Source of the DNA: Phycisphaerae bacterium
Lineage (GTDB): Bacteria > Planctomycetota > Phycisphaerae > UBA1845
NCBI GenBank assembly: GCA_024102815.1
Contig: JAGFJJ010000059.1
Span: 1-64,000, forward strand
Reading direction: 5' to 3'
Length of the DNA stretch: 64,000 nt
Each line of letters starts with the position of its first letter. Position 1 is the stretch's first letter. This document shows positions 36,656 through 45,455 of the stretch, piece by piece. The notes beneath the pieces are model-generated. The model searched no databases and was not told the DNA's origin. It was given only the letters and a program-made list of their open reading frames with translations. The translations under genes and the position numbers were made by a program.

Positions 36656-38089
36656 ATGGCACGAAATTCGATCGCGTGCGATCAGGCCATTTTCACGTCC
36701 ATCCGAACGCCGATGGGCGAAGGCTACCGTATCATCGCCGCCAGCCGCGGCCTGCGTCCCGAAGAGAAACAGGCCATCACGCGCCTTTCGCCCTCGCACG
36801 AGGGTCTCTGCGCGCCGGCTGCTGACGAGGGTGAAGTCCCCGGCGACCCGCTCGCCGCCGCATTCTATGCGCTGCCGACGGGCCGCCTTTGTATTGCGCT
36901 CTCCTGCTTCGCCGGCAACGAGCACACCGGCCGCGGCGGACACCGCATCTACACGCACAACGTGATCGTCGCACCCGAGACCCTCGAACAATGCGGATTC
37001 AACCCGCTCAACATCTGGCGGGCCATGATCGACGCCGGGCTGACTGAACCGCAGTTGAAACCGCCCGCCGTTCTCGATGAACTCAACCTGGAAGTCACCG
37101 CCGATCCCGACAGCGCCGGGGGCGGCATGCTACACGAGTCGATTGCAGAGCCACTTCGCAGACACGTGCTCAGCCAATTGCTCGTTGACGTGCCCTTGAT
37201 CGTCAACCTCGACAATCACTGGATCGACACGGCTGAGGCGTTCCTGCTGGCTGTCCCTGCGCCGCTACGGACCAAACTATCACTTGCCGCCGGGCTGAAA
37301 TTCTCCGTCAGCCGCTGCCATCGGCTGAACGTTCTCCATGACGACGACGGCAAGGCTCGCGTTCGAACCAGCGGCCAGAAGATCGAATTCCTCGACCCCG
37401 TCGTGACGCCGCCGCCCGCGTCAACGCAGCACGCCTGGGTGACACTCGTGGAACGGCATTGGCAGAGGGGTGATTTCGTTGGACTCGCCCGGCGCACCAG
37501 CCGACCCTTCCGCGATTGCAGCCCCGGCGGACGCGAGTGCGTCGCCCGGCTGTTCATGCAGATCGATGATCTGCCCCGACTTGAAGGCGACGCGCTTCTC
37601 AGTGCTATCGTTCAGCATGCCCCGCACCGGGGCATCACGGCCGAAGGCTCCATCGCCCGTGAACTCGTGGACGGTGCTGTTCGCACAATCACCGGCCGGA
37701 TCCGCACCGCCTCCTGGGAGGCGAACGCTTCACTCTGGCCCAGTGCCTTCGATGCCTGGATGAAGTGTTCCGACCATCGTGACTTGACCTCGCCTATTCT
37801 GCTTGATCTCCTTCGCGGCGCCGTCCGAGGCGACGGGCTCTTCGCTCTCGAGCACGCCCTCGAGCTCAGCCGCACCGGCGACGCCAGTTTCGCCAACGGT
37901 CACGCCAACCGCGTCGCCCTCGACGACGTCGTCCGCCAAGCCGTTGACCAATTGCTCATCAATGCGCAATTCGACGTCGCCCGCGCCCAGGCGTGGTGCG
38001 ACCAGTGGCTGCGCCTTCGCTCGAACTGCCCGCACGCCGACCGCTTGCGCACCCGCTGCGCGAACTTGGCAGCCGCGGCGGCCCGTTGA
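36656..38089 (+). CDS. GAP1-like GTPase-associated protein
   Basis: A 477-aa protein. The N-terminal 130 residues (IACDQAIFTSIRTPMGEGYR, IIAASRGL, AITRLSPSHEGLCAP, RLCIALSCFAGNEHTGRGGH, RIYTHNVIV) resemble the GAP1 N-terminal domain found next to TRAFAC GTPases in predicted NTP-dependent conflict systems. The middle (AFLLAVPAPLRTKLSLAAGL, KFSVSRCHRLNVLHDD) and the helical C-terminal part fit the same family's remaining domains. No catalytic motif is visible. It is the last gene of the cluster, 30 nt after the GTPase gene. Family assignment is from memory of motifs, not a search. Confidence 0.7.
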   Translation: MARNSIACDQAIFTSIRTPMGEGYRIIAASRGLRPEEKQAITRLSPSHEGLCAPAADEGEVPGDPLAAAFYALPTGRLCIALSCFAGNEHTGRGGHRIYTHNVIVAPETLEQCGFNPLNIWRAMIDAGLTEPQLKPPAVLDELNLEVTADPDSAGGGMLHESIAEPLRRHVLSQLLVDVPLIVNLDNHWIDTAEAFLLAVPAPLRTKLSLAAGLKFSVSRCHRLNVLHDDDGKARVRTSGQKIEFLDPVVTPPPASTQHAWVTLVERHWQRGDFVGLARRTSRPFRDCSPGGRECVARLFMQIDDLPRLEGDALLSAIVQHAPHRGITAEGSIARELVDGAVRTITGRIRTASWEANASLWPSAFDAWMKCSDHRDLTSPILLDLLRGAVRGDGLFALEHALELSRTGDASFANGHANRVALDDVVRQAVDQLLINAQFDVARAQAWCDQWLRLRSNCPHADRLRTRCANLAAAAAR

Positions 38090-38375
38090 ACCGGTCTCTA
38101 TCGCATCTTGTGCGAGCCGTCCCGGATTGGCCCACACTGTCGCGCGCTGCGATGTTCAAGATCGCGTTATCTGTCCTTCGGAAATGTTCAGCCAAACCTC
38201 CGGGCGCGACGTCGACCTGCCCACGCACATTCGCACCCTGCCTTGATTGACGCTCCAAGACCGGTTACGTTCGCCGCAGTAGTTACCTTGCCGATGTGCA
38301 GTCGCCGATCCGATCGTGATCGATTTCGGGCGTGACCCGCACGACGGCCTGATTTTCGCGAAGGGATTTCATCCG

Positions 38376-40085
38376 ATGAAGCAACCCCTGATCGAATGCG
38401 TTCCCAACTTCAGCGAAGGCCGTGACCCGGCCGTGATTAAGCAGATCACCAACGCCATCGAATCCGTCGACGGCGTCACCTTGCTGGACGTCGACCCCGG
38501 CAAAGCCACCAATCGCACCGTGGTTACATTCGTTGGCCCACCCGCGCCTGTCATCGAGGCCGCCATCCGTGCGGGACGTAAGGCGGCTGAAGTCATCGAC
38601 ATGAGCAAGCACAAGGGCGAGCATCCCCGCTTCGGGGCCATGGATGTTTGCCCGCTCGTCCCTGTCGCCGACATCACCATGGACGAGGTAGTTCCGTTCG
38701 CCCACAGGCTCGCCGAGCGGCTCGGCGAGGAAGTCGGGCTGACGATCTACTGCTACGAAAACGCCGCCACCCGCCCCGAGCGTCGCAACCTCGCGTACGT
38801 TCGCGCTGGAGAATACGAGGGCCTGCCCGACAAGCTCGCCCGACCCGAAGGCAAGCCCGACTTCGGCCCAGCCAAGTTCAATACCCGGTCCGGTGCCACC
38901 GCCGTCGGTGCCCGCGACTTCCTCGTTGCCTACAATGTAAACCTCAACACGACTTCGACCCGCCGGGCCAACGCCATCGCTTTCGACATCCGCGAGAAAG
39001 GCCGACAGAAGCGCGAGGGCAATCCTCTCACCGGCCCCATCGTCAAGGACGAAAAGGGCAACACCGTCTGGATCCCCGGCTCGCTCAAGTGCGTCAAGGC
39101 CATCGGCTGGTTCATCGAGGAGTACGGCGTCGCCCAGATCTCCATCAACTTGACGAATCTTGGCGTGACTCCCGTGCATGTCGCATTCGAAGAGTGCTGT
39201 CGCAAGGCCGAGTCCCGTGGCATCCGCGTCACCGGCTCGGAACTCGTCGGCCTCGTCCCCCTCAAGGCTATGCTCGACGCCGGCAAGTATTTCCTCCGCA
39301 AGCAACAGCGCTCTACCGGCATCGCGGACGACGAGATCATCAAGATTGCCGTGAAGTCGCTCGGGCTCGACGACCTCTATCCCTTCAAGCCCGAAGAAAA
39401 GATCATCGAGTACGCCATCGCCGCCAAATCCGGTGGGGCGGCTAAGAAGAAACGTCTCGTCGATCTCACCCTCGAAGGGTTCGTCCACGAGACCGCTTCC
39501 GAATCGCCCGCGCCCGGCGGCGGTTCCATATCGGCCTCGATGGGTGCCATGGGCGCGGCACTCGCTACCATGGTCGCCAACCTCTCCGCCCACAAGCGCG
39601 GCTGGGACGATCGCTGGGAGGAATTCTCCGACTGGGCCGAGAAGGGCAAGGCCTGTCACGACGAGCTGCTCCACCTCATCGACGCCGACACCGACGCCTT
39701 CAACGACCTCATGGCCGCGTTCGGTTTGCCCAAGAGTTCGGAGGAGGAGAAGCAGGCCCGAAGCGCTGCCATCGAACAGGCCACGAAGCAGGCCATCAAC
39801 ATGCCCTTCCGGGTCATGGAGGTGTCACTGGCCGCCATGGACGTCATTCGCGCCATGGCCGAGATCGGCAATCCCAACTCCGTGTCCGACGCCGGTGTCG
39901 GAGCCCTTGCCGCCCGGTCGGCCGTCATGGGCGCCTACCTCAACGTGCAGATCAACGCCTCCGGCGTGAAGGACAAGGCCTGGATGGACGACCGCCTCAA
40001 GCGCGGCCGCGATATGCAGGACCGCGCCGTTGCCCGTGAGCGAGAGATCCTGGAAATCGTGAGCCGCAAGATTGCGGAGTCGTAG
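38376..40085 (+). CDS. ftcD: Bifunctional glutamate formiminotransferase / formimidoyl-THF cyclodeaminase
   Basis: A 569-aa protein. The start MKQPLIECVPNFSEGRD is the conserved N-terminus, with AAGGGA upstream. Residues 1-300 are the formiminotransferase (FVGPPAPVIEAAIRAGRKAA, HPRFGAMDVCPLVPV, VGARDFLVAYNVNLNT, VSINLTN-like QISINLTNLG). Residues about 365-560 are the cyclodeaminase (GFVHETASESPAPGGGSISA, SMGAMGAALATMVANLS). Together they move the formimino group of histidine-derived formiminoglutamate to tetrahydrofolate and form methenyl-THF with release of ammonia. No other hut genes are adjacent. Confidence 0.94.
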   Translation: MKQPLIECVPNFSEGRDPAVIKQITNAIESVDGVTLLDVDPGKATNRTVVTFVGPPAPVIEAAIRAGRKAAEVIDMSKHKGEHPRFGAMDVCPLVPVADITMDEVVPFAHRLAERLGEEVGLTIYCYENAATRPERRNLAYVRAGEYEGLPDKLARPEGKPDFGPAKFNTRSGATAVGARDFLVAYNVNLNTTSTRRANAIAFDIREKGRQKREGNPLTGPIVKDEKGNTVWIPGSLKCVKAIGWFIEEYGVAQISINLTNLGVTPVHVAFEECCRKAESRGIRVTGSELVGLVPLKAMLDAGKYFLRKQQRSTGIADDEIIKIAVKSLGLDDLYPFKPEEKIIEYAIAAKSGGAAKKKRLVDLTLEGFVHETASESPAPGGGSISASMGAMGAALATMVANLSAHKRGWDDRWEEFSDWAEKGKACHDELLHLIDADTDAFNDLMAAFGLPKSSEEEKQARSAAIEQATKQAINMPFRVMEVSLAAMDVIRAMAEIGNPNSVSDAGVGALAARSAVMGAYLNVQINASGVKDKAWMDDRLKRGRDMQDRAVAREREILEIVSRKIAES

Positions 40086-40174
40086 TGCGGGAAACTGCTC
40101 AAGATCAGTGGCACACGGATTTGCGTGACTCCTGCCAGGGATTGTTCCTCCTGTTGCCCGCCGCTCGCCTCGCA

Positions 40175-40222
40175 CCCTTTGTGGCTTTGTCGCTACGTCG
40201 CCTTGTGGCTTCCTCCAATTGA
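40175..40222 (+). repeat. Dispersed intergenic repeat, copy A (upstream of valS)
   Basis: The core is GTGGCTTTGTCGCTACGTCG, then CCTTGTGGCT and a short C/T run ending in TTGAC. It aligns over about 45 nt with a second copy at 43874-43925 downstream of valS. Both lie 30-100 nt before a gene start. Confidence 0.55.
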
Positions 40223-40321
40223 CTTTTTCCGCCGCCTACCTACCTTCACACGTTTCGAACCCGAATATCGTGCTTCCGCGAGGGTCGCCGTCGGCGACCC
40301 AACTTTGGACCCGAACGCATC

Positions 40322-43300
40322 ATGACCGATCGCACCATTCTCGAACCCGTTTACGACCCCCGGACCGTCGAAGGCCCGGTCTACCAGGCCTGGGAAGACA
40401 GTGGGGCGTTCCGATCCCGGACGGACCCGCCCACGCCCCGCGAGCGCACCTTCTGCATCGTCATCCCGCCTCCCAACGTCACCGGCGCCTTGCACCTCGG
40501 CCACGCCCTGAACAATACGCTTCAGGACATCCTGGTGCGCTATTACCGCATGCGCGGTTTCAATACACTCTGGCAGCCCGGAACCGATCACGCCGGCATC
40601 GCCACCCAGGCCGTGGTCGAGCGCCGCATCCGCGAACAGGAAGGCAAGAGCCGCCACGACCTCGGCCGCGACGAGCTCGTTCGCCGAATCTGGGAATGGA
40701 AGGGCGAATACGAGCGCCGCATTCTCAGCCAGCTCAAGCTCCTCGGCTGCTCCTGCGACTGGGAACGCAACCGTTTCACCCTCGACGACGGCCTCGCCCG
40801 CGCCGTCCGCCAGCAGTTCTTCAACCTCTTCCGCGACGGCCTTATCTTCCGCGGCAAGCGCCTCGTCAACTGGGACACCGAGCTCCAGACCGCCGTCGCC
40901 GACGACGAAATCTATTACGAAGCCGTCAAGGGCAAGTTCTGGTATTTCCGCTATCCGGTGATCGACCCGCGCCCCGGCGAGCCCGAGCACGTGGTCATCG
41001 CCACGACGCGCCCCGAAACCATGCTCGGCGATACGGCAGTTGCCGTTTGCCCCAATCCCCGCGAGGTTCTCGACAAGCGCGAAAGCGAACTCTCCGCCGC
41101 GCTGGTTTCCGCGCCTGCGAAGGAAAGGCCCGAGATCGAAGCCCGTATCGAACAGGTTCGCGCCCGCCGTGAATCGCATTTGGAACTGCTAGAAACCCTC
41201 GCCGCCATGGCCCGCGACGGCCGGCAGATTCGCTTGCCACTAGTCGAGCGCCGCATTCCGCTGATTGCCGACGAATGGGCCGACCCGCTGCTCGGTACAG
41301 GCTGCGTGAAGATCACACCCGCCCACGATCCCAACGACTACCAGGTTGCCGTGCGCCGTGAGCCCAATCTTCCCATGATCAGCGTGCTCTCGCCCGACGG
41401 CAGAGTCGCTCCGATCATCGAGCCCGACCCCGGCGCAGCTCCGGTCCTTTCCGGCTCCGCCGAAAACGCCCACAGCGCCGAATACGCCGGACTCCTTTTC
41501 GCGACCGAGGCCCGCGCCAAGGTCGTCGCCGATCTCGACGCCCGCGGCCTCCTCCAGGAAGTCGAAGACCGCGACATCGAACTCGGCCACAGCGACCGCA
41601 GCAAGACCCCGATCGAGCCGTTTCTTTCGGATCAGTGGTTCGTCCGCACCGGAGACGGTGCTGAATCTATATCGCTTGGCGATGGTTCGAAAACTCCTGG
41701 CCTCGCCCAGGCGGCGATGGACGCCGTCCATGACGGGCGCGTTCGCGTCTTTCCCGATCGTTACGCCAAGAGCTACCTCGATTGGCTCAGTGAAAAACGC
41801 GACTGGTGTATCAGCAGGCAATTGTGGTGGGGACATAGGATATCTGTCTGGACGTTAACACCGGACGCTAGGCTCTTTAACGGTGTGGACTCCAACAACT
41901 CTGCCGGGATTTCTGAACACATCAGGAATCAGCTGGAGCAGGCGTTAGATTTCTACTTGTCTGCGGTGGGCGAGCGGGATGCCGTTTACGTGGCCCGACC
42001 CGAGTTGCCGGGCGACTGCCAGCTTCGCTTCTGTACTCGCAGCCATGAATCCGAGCTTGCTTTCGAGAAGTTCACCGAATTTCATAACAGCCTAGGAATG
42101 AAAGAATGGTCTCCAGGCGCGGCGCGGCAAGTTGCGCTTGAATGTCCTTCTGGATTTCCCCAAGCGACAGAGGAGGCATTTGGTTTAACCAAGGTTATTT
42201 GCGAAGGGGAAACTGGGATTCAACGTGACCCCGACGTCCTCGACACCTGGTTCTCCTCCGCCCTCTGGCCCTTCTCCACCCTCGGCTGGCCCGACGACAC
42301 GCCGCACTTGCGCCAATACTACCCTACATCCGTGCTCATCACCTCCCGCGACATCATCACCAACTGGGTCGCCCGCATGGTGATGTTCGGGCTTTATTCC
42401 ATCGGGAAAGTTCCCTTCGACCACGTCTACATCCACCCCAAGATCCTCGACGGCCGCGGCGAGACCATGAGCAAGTCCAAGGGCAACGGCGTGGACCCCG
42501 TGGACATCATCCACACCCACGGCGCCGACGCCCTCCGCTACACCATGGCCGACATGACCACGGAGACGCAGGACATCCGTATGCCCGTGGAGTACGTCTG
42601 CCCGCACTGCTCCACGCTCGTCGATCAGAGCCAAGCCATCAAACAAGAGGAGCAGTCGCGGAAGTCTCGCGGCCAGAGGCTCGAACGCAAGCTCCAGCCC
42701 GCAGACCTCAAGCGCGTCACCTGCACCAACAAGGACTGCGCCAAGGAATTCGCTACCCAGTGGGCCGACGACGCCACCAAGACCGAGCTCGCCGTCACCC
42801 GCGAAACCTCCGACAAGTTCGACCTCGGCCGCAACTTCTGCAACAAGCTCTGGAACGCCGCTCGCTACGCCCTGATGAACCTCGAAGGCACCCAGTGCCA
42901 CAAGCTTGACATCAGCGACCTGCTCCCCGAGGACGGCTGGATTCTCGCCCGCCTCTCCCGGACCGTCCGCCGCTACCACGAACTGATCACCCACTACCAG
43001 TATTCCGCCTCGATCAAGGAACTCCGCGACTTCTTCTGGGACTCCCTCTGCGACTGGTACATCGAACTCACCAAGGCCCGCCTCTCCAGCGCGCCGCAGG
43101 CTCCAGCCCGCGCCGACGCGCCGGGATCAACGTCGCGTCCCGACTCCGCCGCCATTGCCCGCCAAGTCCTTGCCTACTGCCTCGACCAGAGTCTTCGCCT
43201 ACTGCATCCCACGGTCCCGTTCATTACGGAGCGCCTCTGGCAGCACTTGAACGAAGTCGTGCCCCAGCGTGGCTTGCCCGGCTTGGCGGATGCGCCGTCT

Positions 43301-43834
43301 TGCGACCAACTCGTTCTGGCCGCGTTCCCGCCGTTCGAAGGCTATCCGGCGCTTGAGGACGAAGTAACGCTCACGACATTCGAGCGCTTGCAAGACGCCA
43401 CCCGCGGCGTGCGCGACTTGCGATTGAGCTGCAACGTGCCGCCCAGGGACAAGCTCGACGTGACCGTCGCTCCGGCCACCGCCGAAGCCGACGCCTTCCG
43501 CGCCAACGCTCACATCGTCCGCCACATGGCCGGCATTGGCACGCTGCACGTCGATCCCGCCGCCAGGCGTCCCGCCAACGCCGGCAGCGTCTCCGTCCAC
43601 GGCATGCGCATCTACGTCCACGGCATCAGCGACGACGCGGCCGACCGGACGCGAACCACCAAGGCGCTCCAGGACCTCGACAAGCAGATCGAGGGAAAAG
43701 AAAAGAAACTTTCCAACGCCGCCTTCGTGAGCAACGCCAAGCCCGAAATCGTCCAGGCCGAGCGCGACCGACTGGAGCAGCTCCTCGCCCAGCGCGAAAC
43801 GATGCGAGCGCACCTCACCGAACTCGGCGGCTGA
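40322..43834 (+). CDS. valS: Valyl-tRNA synthetase with large insertions
   Basis: A 1170-aa class I synthetase that charges tRNA-Val, longer than the usual 880-950 aa. The HIGH motif is PPPNVTGALHLGHALNNTLQ and the KMSKS motif is ETMSKSKGNGVDPVDI. The editing domain is present (TTRPETMLGDTAVAV, TGCVKITPAHDPNDY), as are YLDWLSEKRDWCISRQLWWG and DPDVLDTWFSSALWPFSTLG. A C-terminal coiled coil (KQIEGKEKKLSNAAFVSNAK) is typical of ValRS. An extra segment of about 125 residues (41845-42215) follows WWGHRISVW, and its codon use is visibly less C-ending than the flanks. A four-Cys insertion (CPHC, CTNKDC) follows KMSKS. Confidence 0.96.
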   Translation: MTDRTILEPVYDPRTVEGPVYQAWEDSGAFRSRTDPPTPRERTFCIVIPPPNVTGALHLGHALNNTLQDILVRYYRMRGFNTLWQPGTDHAGIATQAVVERRIREQEGKSRHDLGRDELVRRIWEWKGEYERRILSQLKLLGCSCDWERNRFTLDDGLARAVRQQFFNLFRDGLIFRGKRLVNWDTELQTAVADDEIYYEAVKGKFWYFRYPVIDPRPGEPEHVVIATTRPETMLGDTAVAVCPNPREVLDKRESELSAALVSAPAKERPEIEARIEQVRARRESHLELLETLAAMARDGRQIRLPLVERRIPLIADEWADPLLGTGCVKITPAHDPNDYQVAVRREPNLPMISVLSPDGRVAPIIEPDPGAAPVLSGSAENAHSAEYAGLLFATEARAKVVADLDARGLLQEVEDRDIELGHSDRSKTPIEPFLSDQWFVRTGDGAESISLGDGSKTPGLAQAAMDAVHDGRVRVFPDRYAKSYLDWLSEKRDWCISRQLWWGHRISVWTLTPDARLFNGVDSNNSAGISEHIRNQLEQALDFYLSAVGERDAVYVARPELPGDCQLRFCTRSHESELAFEKFTEFHNSLGMKEWSPGAARQVALECPSGFPQATEEAFGLTKVICEGETGIQRDPDVLDTWFSSALWPFSTLGWPDDTPHLRQYYPTSVLITSRDIITNWVARMVMFGLYSIGKVPFDHVYIHPKILDGRGETMSKSKGNGVDPVDIIHTHGADALRYTMADMTTETQDIRMPVEYVCPHCSTLVDQSQAIKQEEQSRKSRGQRLERKLQPADLKRVTCTNKDCAKEFATQWADDATKTELAVTRETSDKFDLGRNFCNKLWNAARYALMNLEGTQCHKLDISDLLPEDGWILARLSRTVRRYHELITHYQYSASIKELRDFFWDSLCDWYIELTKARLSSAPQAPARADAPGSTSRPDSAAIARQVLAYCLDQSLRLLHPTVPFITERLWQHLNEVVPQRGLPGLADAPSCDQLVLAAFPPFEGYPALEDEVTLTTFERLQDATRGVRDLRLSCNVPPRDKLDVTVAPATAEADAFRANAHIVRHMAGIGTLHVDPAARRPANAGSVSVHGMRIYVHGISDDAADRTRTTKALQDLDKQIEGKEKKLSNAAFVSNAKPEIVQAERDRLEQLLAQRETMRAHLTELGG

Positions 43835-43873
43835 ATCCCTGACCCGCAAATCGTTGCCCCATTGCCACTCTTC

Positions 43874-43925
43874 CCCTCCGTGGCTTCGTCGCTTCGTGGC
43901 TCCGTGGCTACTCCCTCCCCTTGAT
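43874..43925 (+). repeat. Dispersed intergenic repeat, copy B (downstream of valS)
   Basis: The core is GTGGCTTCGTCGCTTCGTGG, then CTCCGTGGCT, a C/T run and TTGAT. It is about 80% identical to copy A upstream of valS (40175-40222). It lies just before the zinc-ribbon gene. Confidence 0.55.
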
Positions 43926-43955
43926 TCCCGCTTTCGTGTCCCGTACGCTTTCCCC

Positions 43956-44468
43956 ATGCAATGCCCCGCCTGCCAGAGCACGCTTCGGCCGGTCGTCTAC
44001 GAAGGCATCACCATCGAGACCTGCGATGCCTGCCGGGGCGAGTGGCTCGATCCCGGCGAGCTGCTGCACGTCACGCGGGCCCGCGAGGCCCGTTTTGGCG
44101 AGAACGAACGCCGCGCCGTCACTGCTGCGGCCAAGATCACGGGCGTAAAACTCGCCGATGCCGATCGAGACCTGCGCTGTCCCAAGTGCGGCGACACCAC
44201 CGACGCCGTCAATTACGGCGGCGACAGCGGCATCGTCATCGACCGCTGCACCGGCTGCGGCGGCATCTGGCTCGATGCCGACGAGATGGAGAAAGTGCAG
44301 ATGCTCGTCGAGCATTGGGAGGATCAATTGCCCGACGATTTGAAGAAATACGCCAAGCGCCTCCGCCAGGTCGCGGCCGACGTCGAACAGCGCACCTGCT
44401 TCAACCTCGCCGGCATCCCGTTCATGAATGCCCTCGTCAACGGTGTGATCGATCTCCTGGAGCGATGA
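43956..44468 (+). CDS. TFIIB-type zinc-ribbon protein
   Basis: A 170-aa protein starting at MQCPACQSTLRPVVY. It has two zf-TFIIB ribbons: CPAC with CDACRGEWLDPGEL (residues 3-40) and CPKC with CTGCGGIWLDADEM. The [CxGC]-x-W-LD signature is characteristic of this bacterial family, whose function is unknown. The last 60 residues are helical. It is downstream of valS by about 120 nt and upstream of a membrane protein gene. Confidence 0.85.
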   Translation: MQCPACQSTLRPVVYEGITIETCDACRGEWLDPGELLHVTRAREARFGENERRAVTAAAKITGVKLADADRDLRCPKCGDTTDAVNYGGDSGIVIDRCTGCGGIWLDADEMEKVQMLVEHWEDQLPDDLKKYAKRLRQVAADVEQRTCFNLAGIPFMNALVNGVIDLLER

Positions 44469-44635
44469 GCTTCCCGGTTTGGAGTCGAGGCCCGACCGGC
44501 CACCCGCGAGGCGCGCCCCGCAGAATCCCTGCTCCATTTCGTTCCTCTCCGCCGATACTTACCGCAACCTCCCCGATGTGAATCCGCGCGCATTGCGGGC
44601 GTTCTTGGGAAGGCAAGGGAAGCAGGTCGACCGAA

Positions 44636-45388
44636 ATGACCTATATCGCCCTCACTTTCTGGCTACTCATCATCGTCCTCACCGCTTGGGGCGTGCATCA
44701 GCTCTGGAGCGGCATGGTCAAGCCCAAGGTGCTCAACACGCTGCTCCTTCCCGGGACGCTCGTCGCTCTCATCGGCCACGTCCTCGGCTTGCTGGTAACC
44801 GGAGCGACCATCACCAATACCACGCTCTACAAGAACGATGAATCCGGTGCCCCGGAGAATACCACGCATCCCGATCCAAAGATCCCCGTCGTCGGGCCGG
44901 TCATCATCGGCCTGCTCCCGCTCCTGGCCTGCGCCCTCGCCATTTACTTCGTCGCCCGGGCTTTCGGTGGACCGGTAGTCGGCGGAGCCTCCGGCAGTGG
45001 TGTTGCCCCCGACTTGCCTTTGTCCGTGGCGGCCTTCTGGCAGCTCCTTCGCGATCTGGTTTCGCTGGTGGAAGGGTTCGTGGGATCCATCGCCCGGGCC
45101 GATCTCGCCCGCTGGCAGACGTGGATGTTCATCTATCTGCTGGTTTGTCTGGCCGTCCGCTGCGCTCCATTTCCGGGAAACCTCCGCGGAGCGCTCGGTG
45201 CCATTGTCGTGATGGGCATCGCCGGTGCCACGCTCCAGGCGTTCGCCGCCGTCGACGACCTCCGTGTCCAGCAGGCTTGGGCGGTCTTGAACCTTACCCT
45301 TGCGGCGCTGCTCCTTCTCTTGCTAATCAGCTTGCTGGTCCGCGGCACGATCGGCCTGATTCAGATCCTCCGCGGTGAGTCCACCTGA
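44636..45388 (+). CDS. Polytopic membrane protein of unknown function
   Basis: A 250-aa protein. About six hydrophobic helices lie near residues 4-26, 36-58, 82-106, 157-173, 182-203 and 212-236. WQTWMFIYLLVCLAVRCAPF, then PGNLRGALGAI, suggests a membrane-embedded loop. No family motif is recognised. It follows the zinc-ribbon gene by about 170 nt and converges with the kinase fragment. Confidence 0.65.
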   Translation: MTYIALTFWLLIIVLTAWGVHQLWSGMVKPKVLNTLLLPGTLVALIGHVLGLLVTGATITNTTLYKNDESGAPENTTHPDPKIPVVGPVIIGLLPLLACALAIYFVARAFGGPVVGGASGSGVAPDLPLSVAAFWQLLRDLVSLVEGFVGSIARADLARWQTWMFIYLLVCLAVRCAPFPGNLRGALGAIVVMGIAGATLQAFAAVDDLRVQQAWAVLNLTLAALLLLLLISLLVRGTIGLIQILRGEST

Positions 45389-45455
45389 TCGCTCTTCGCA
45401 CTCCGGAGATTCCAGGGAGCGGCTCTCGATTCGGGTTGGATGTCCGGGTTGAAAC

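Noticed and set aside
38283..39674. 463-codon open frame opposite ftcD
   Set aside because: Anti-parallel shadow of a GC-rich gene; the plus-strand product is a clear FtcD with conserved motifs.
42185..42994. 269-codon minus-strand frame in valS
   Set aside because: Shadow frame opposite the KMSKS region of valyl-tRNA synthetase.
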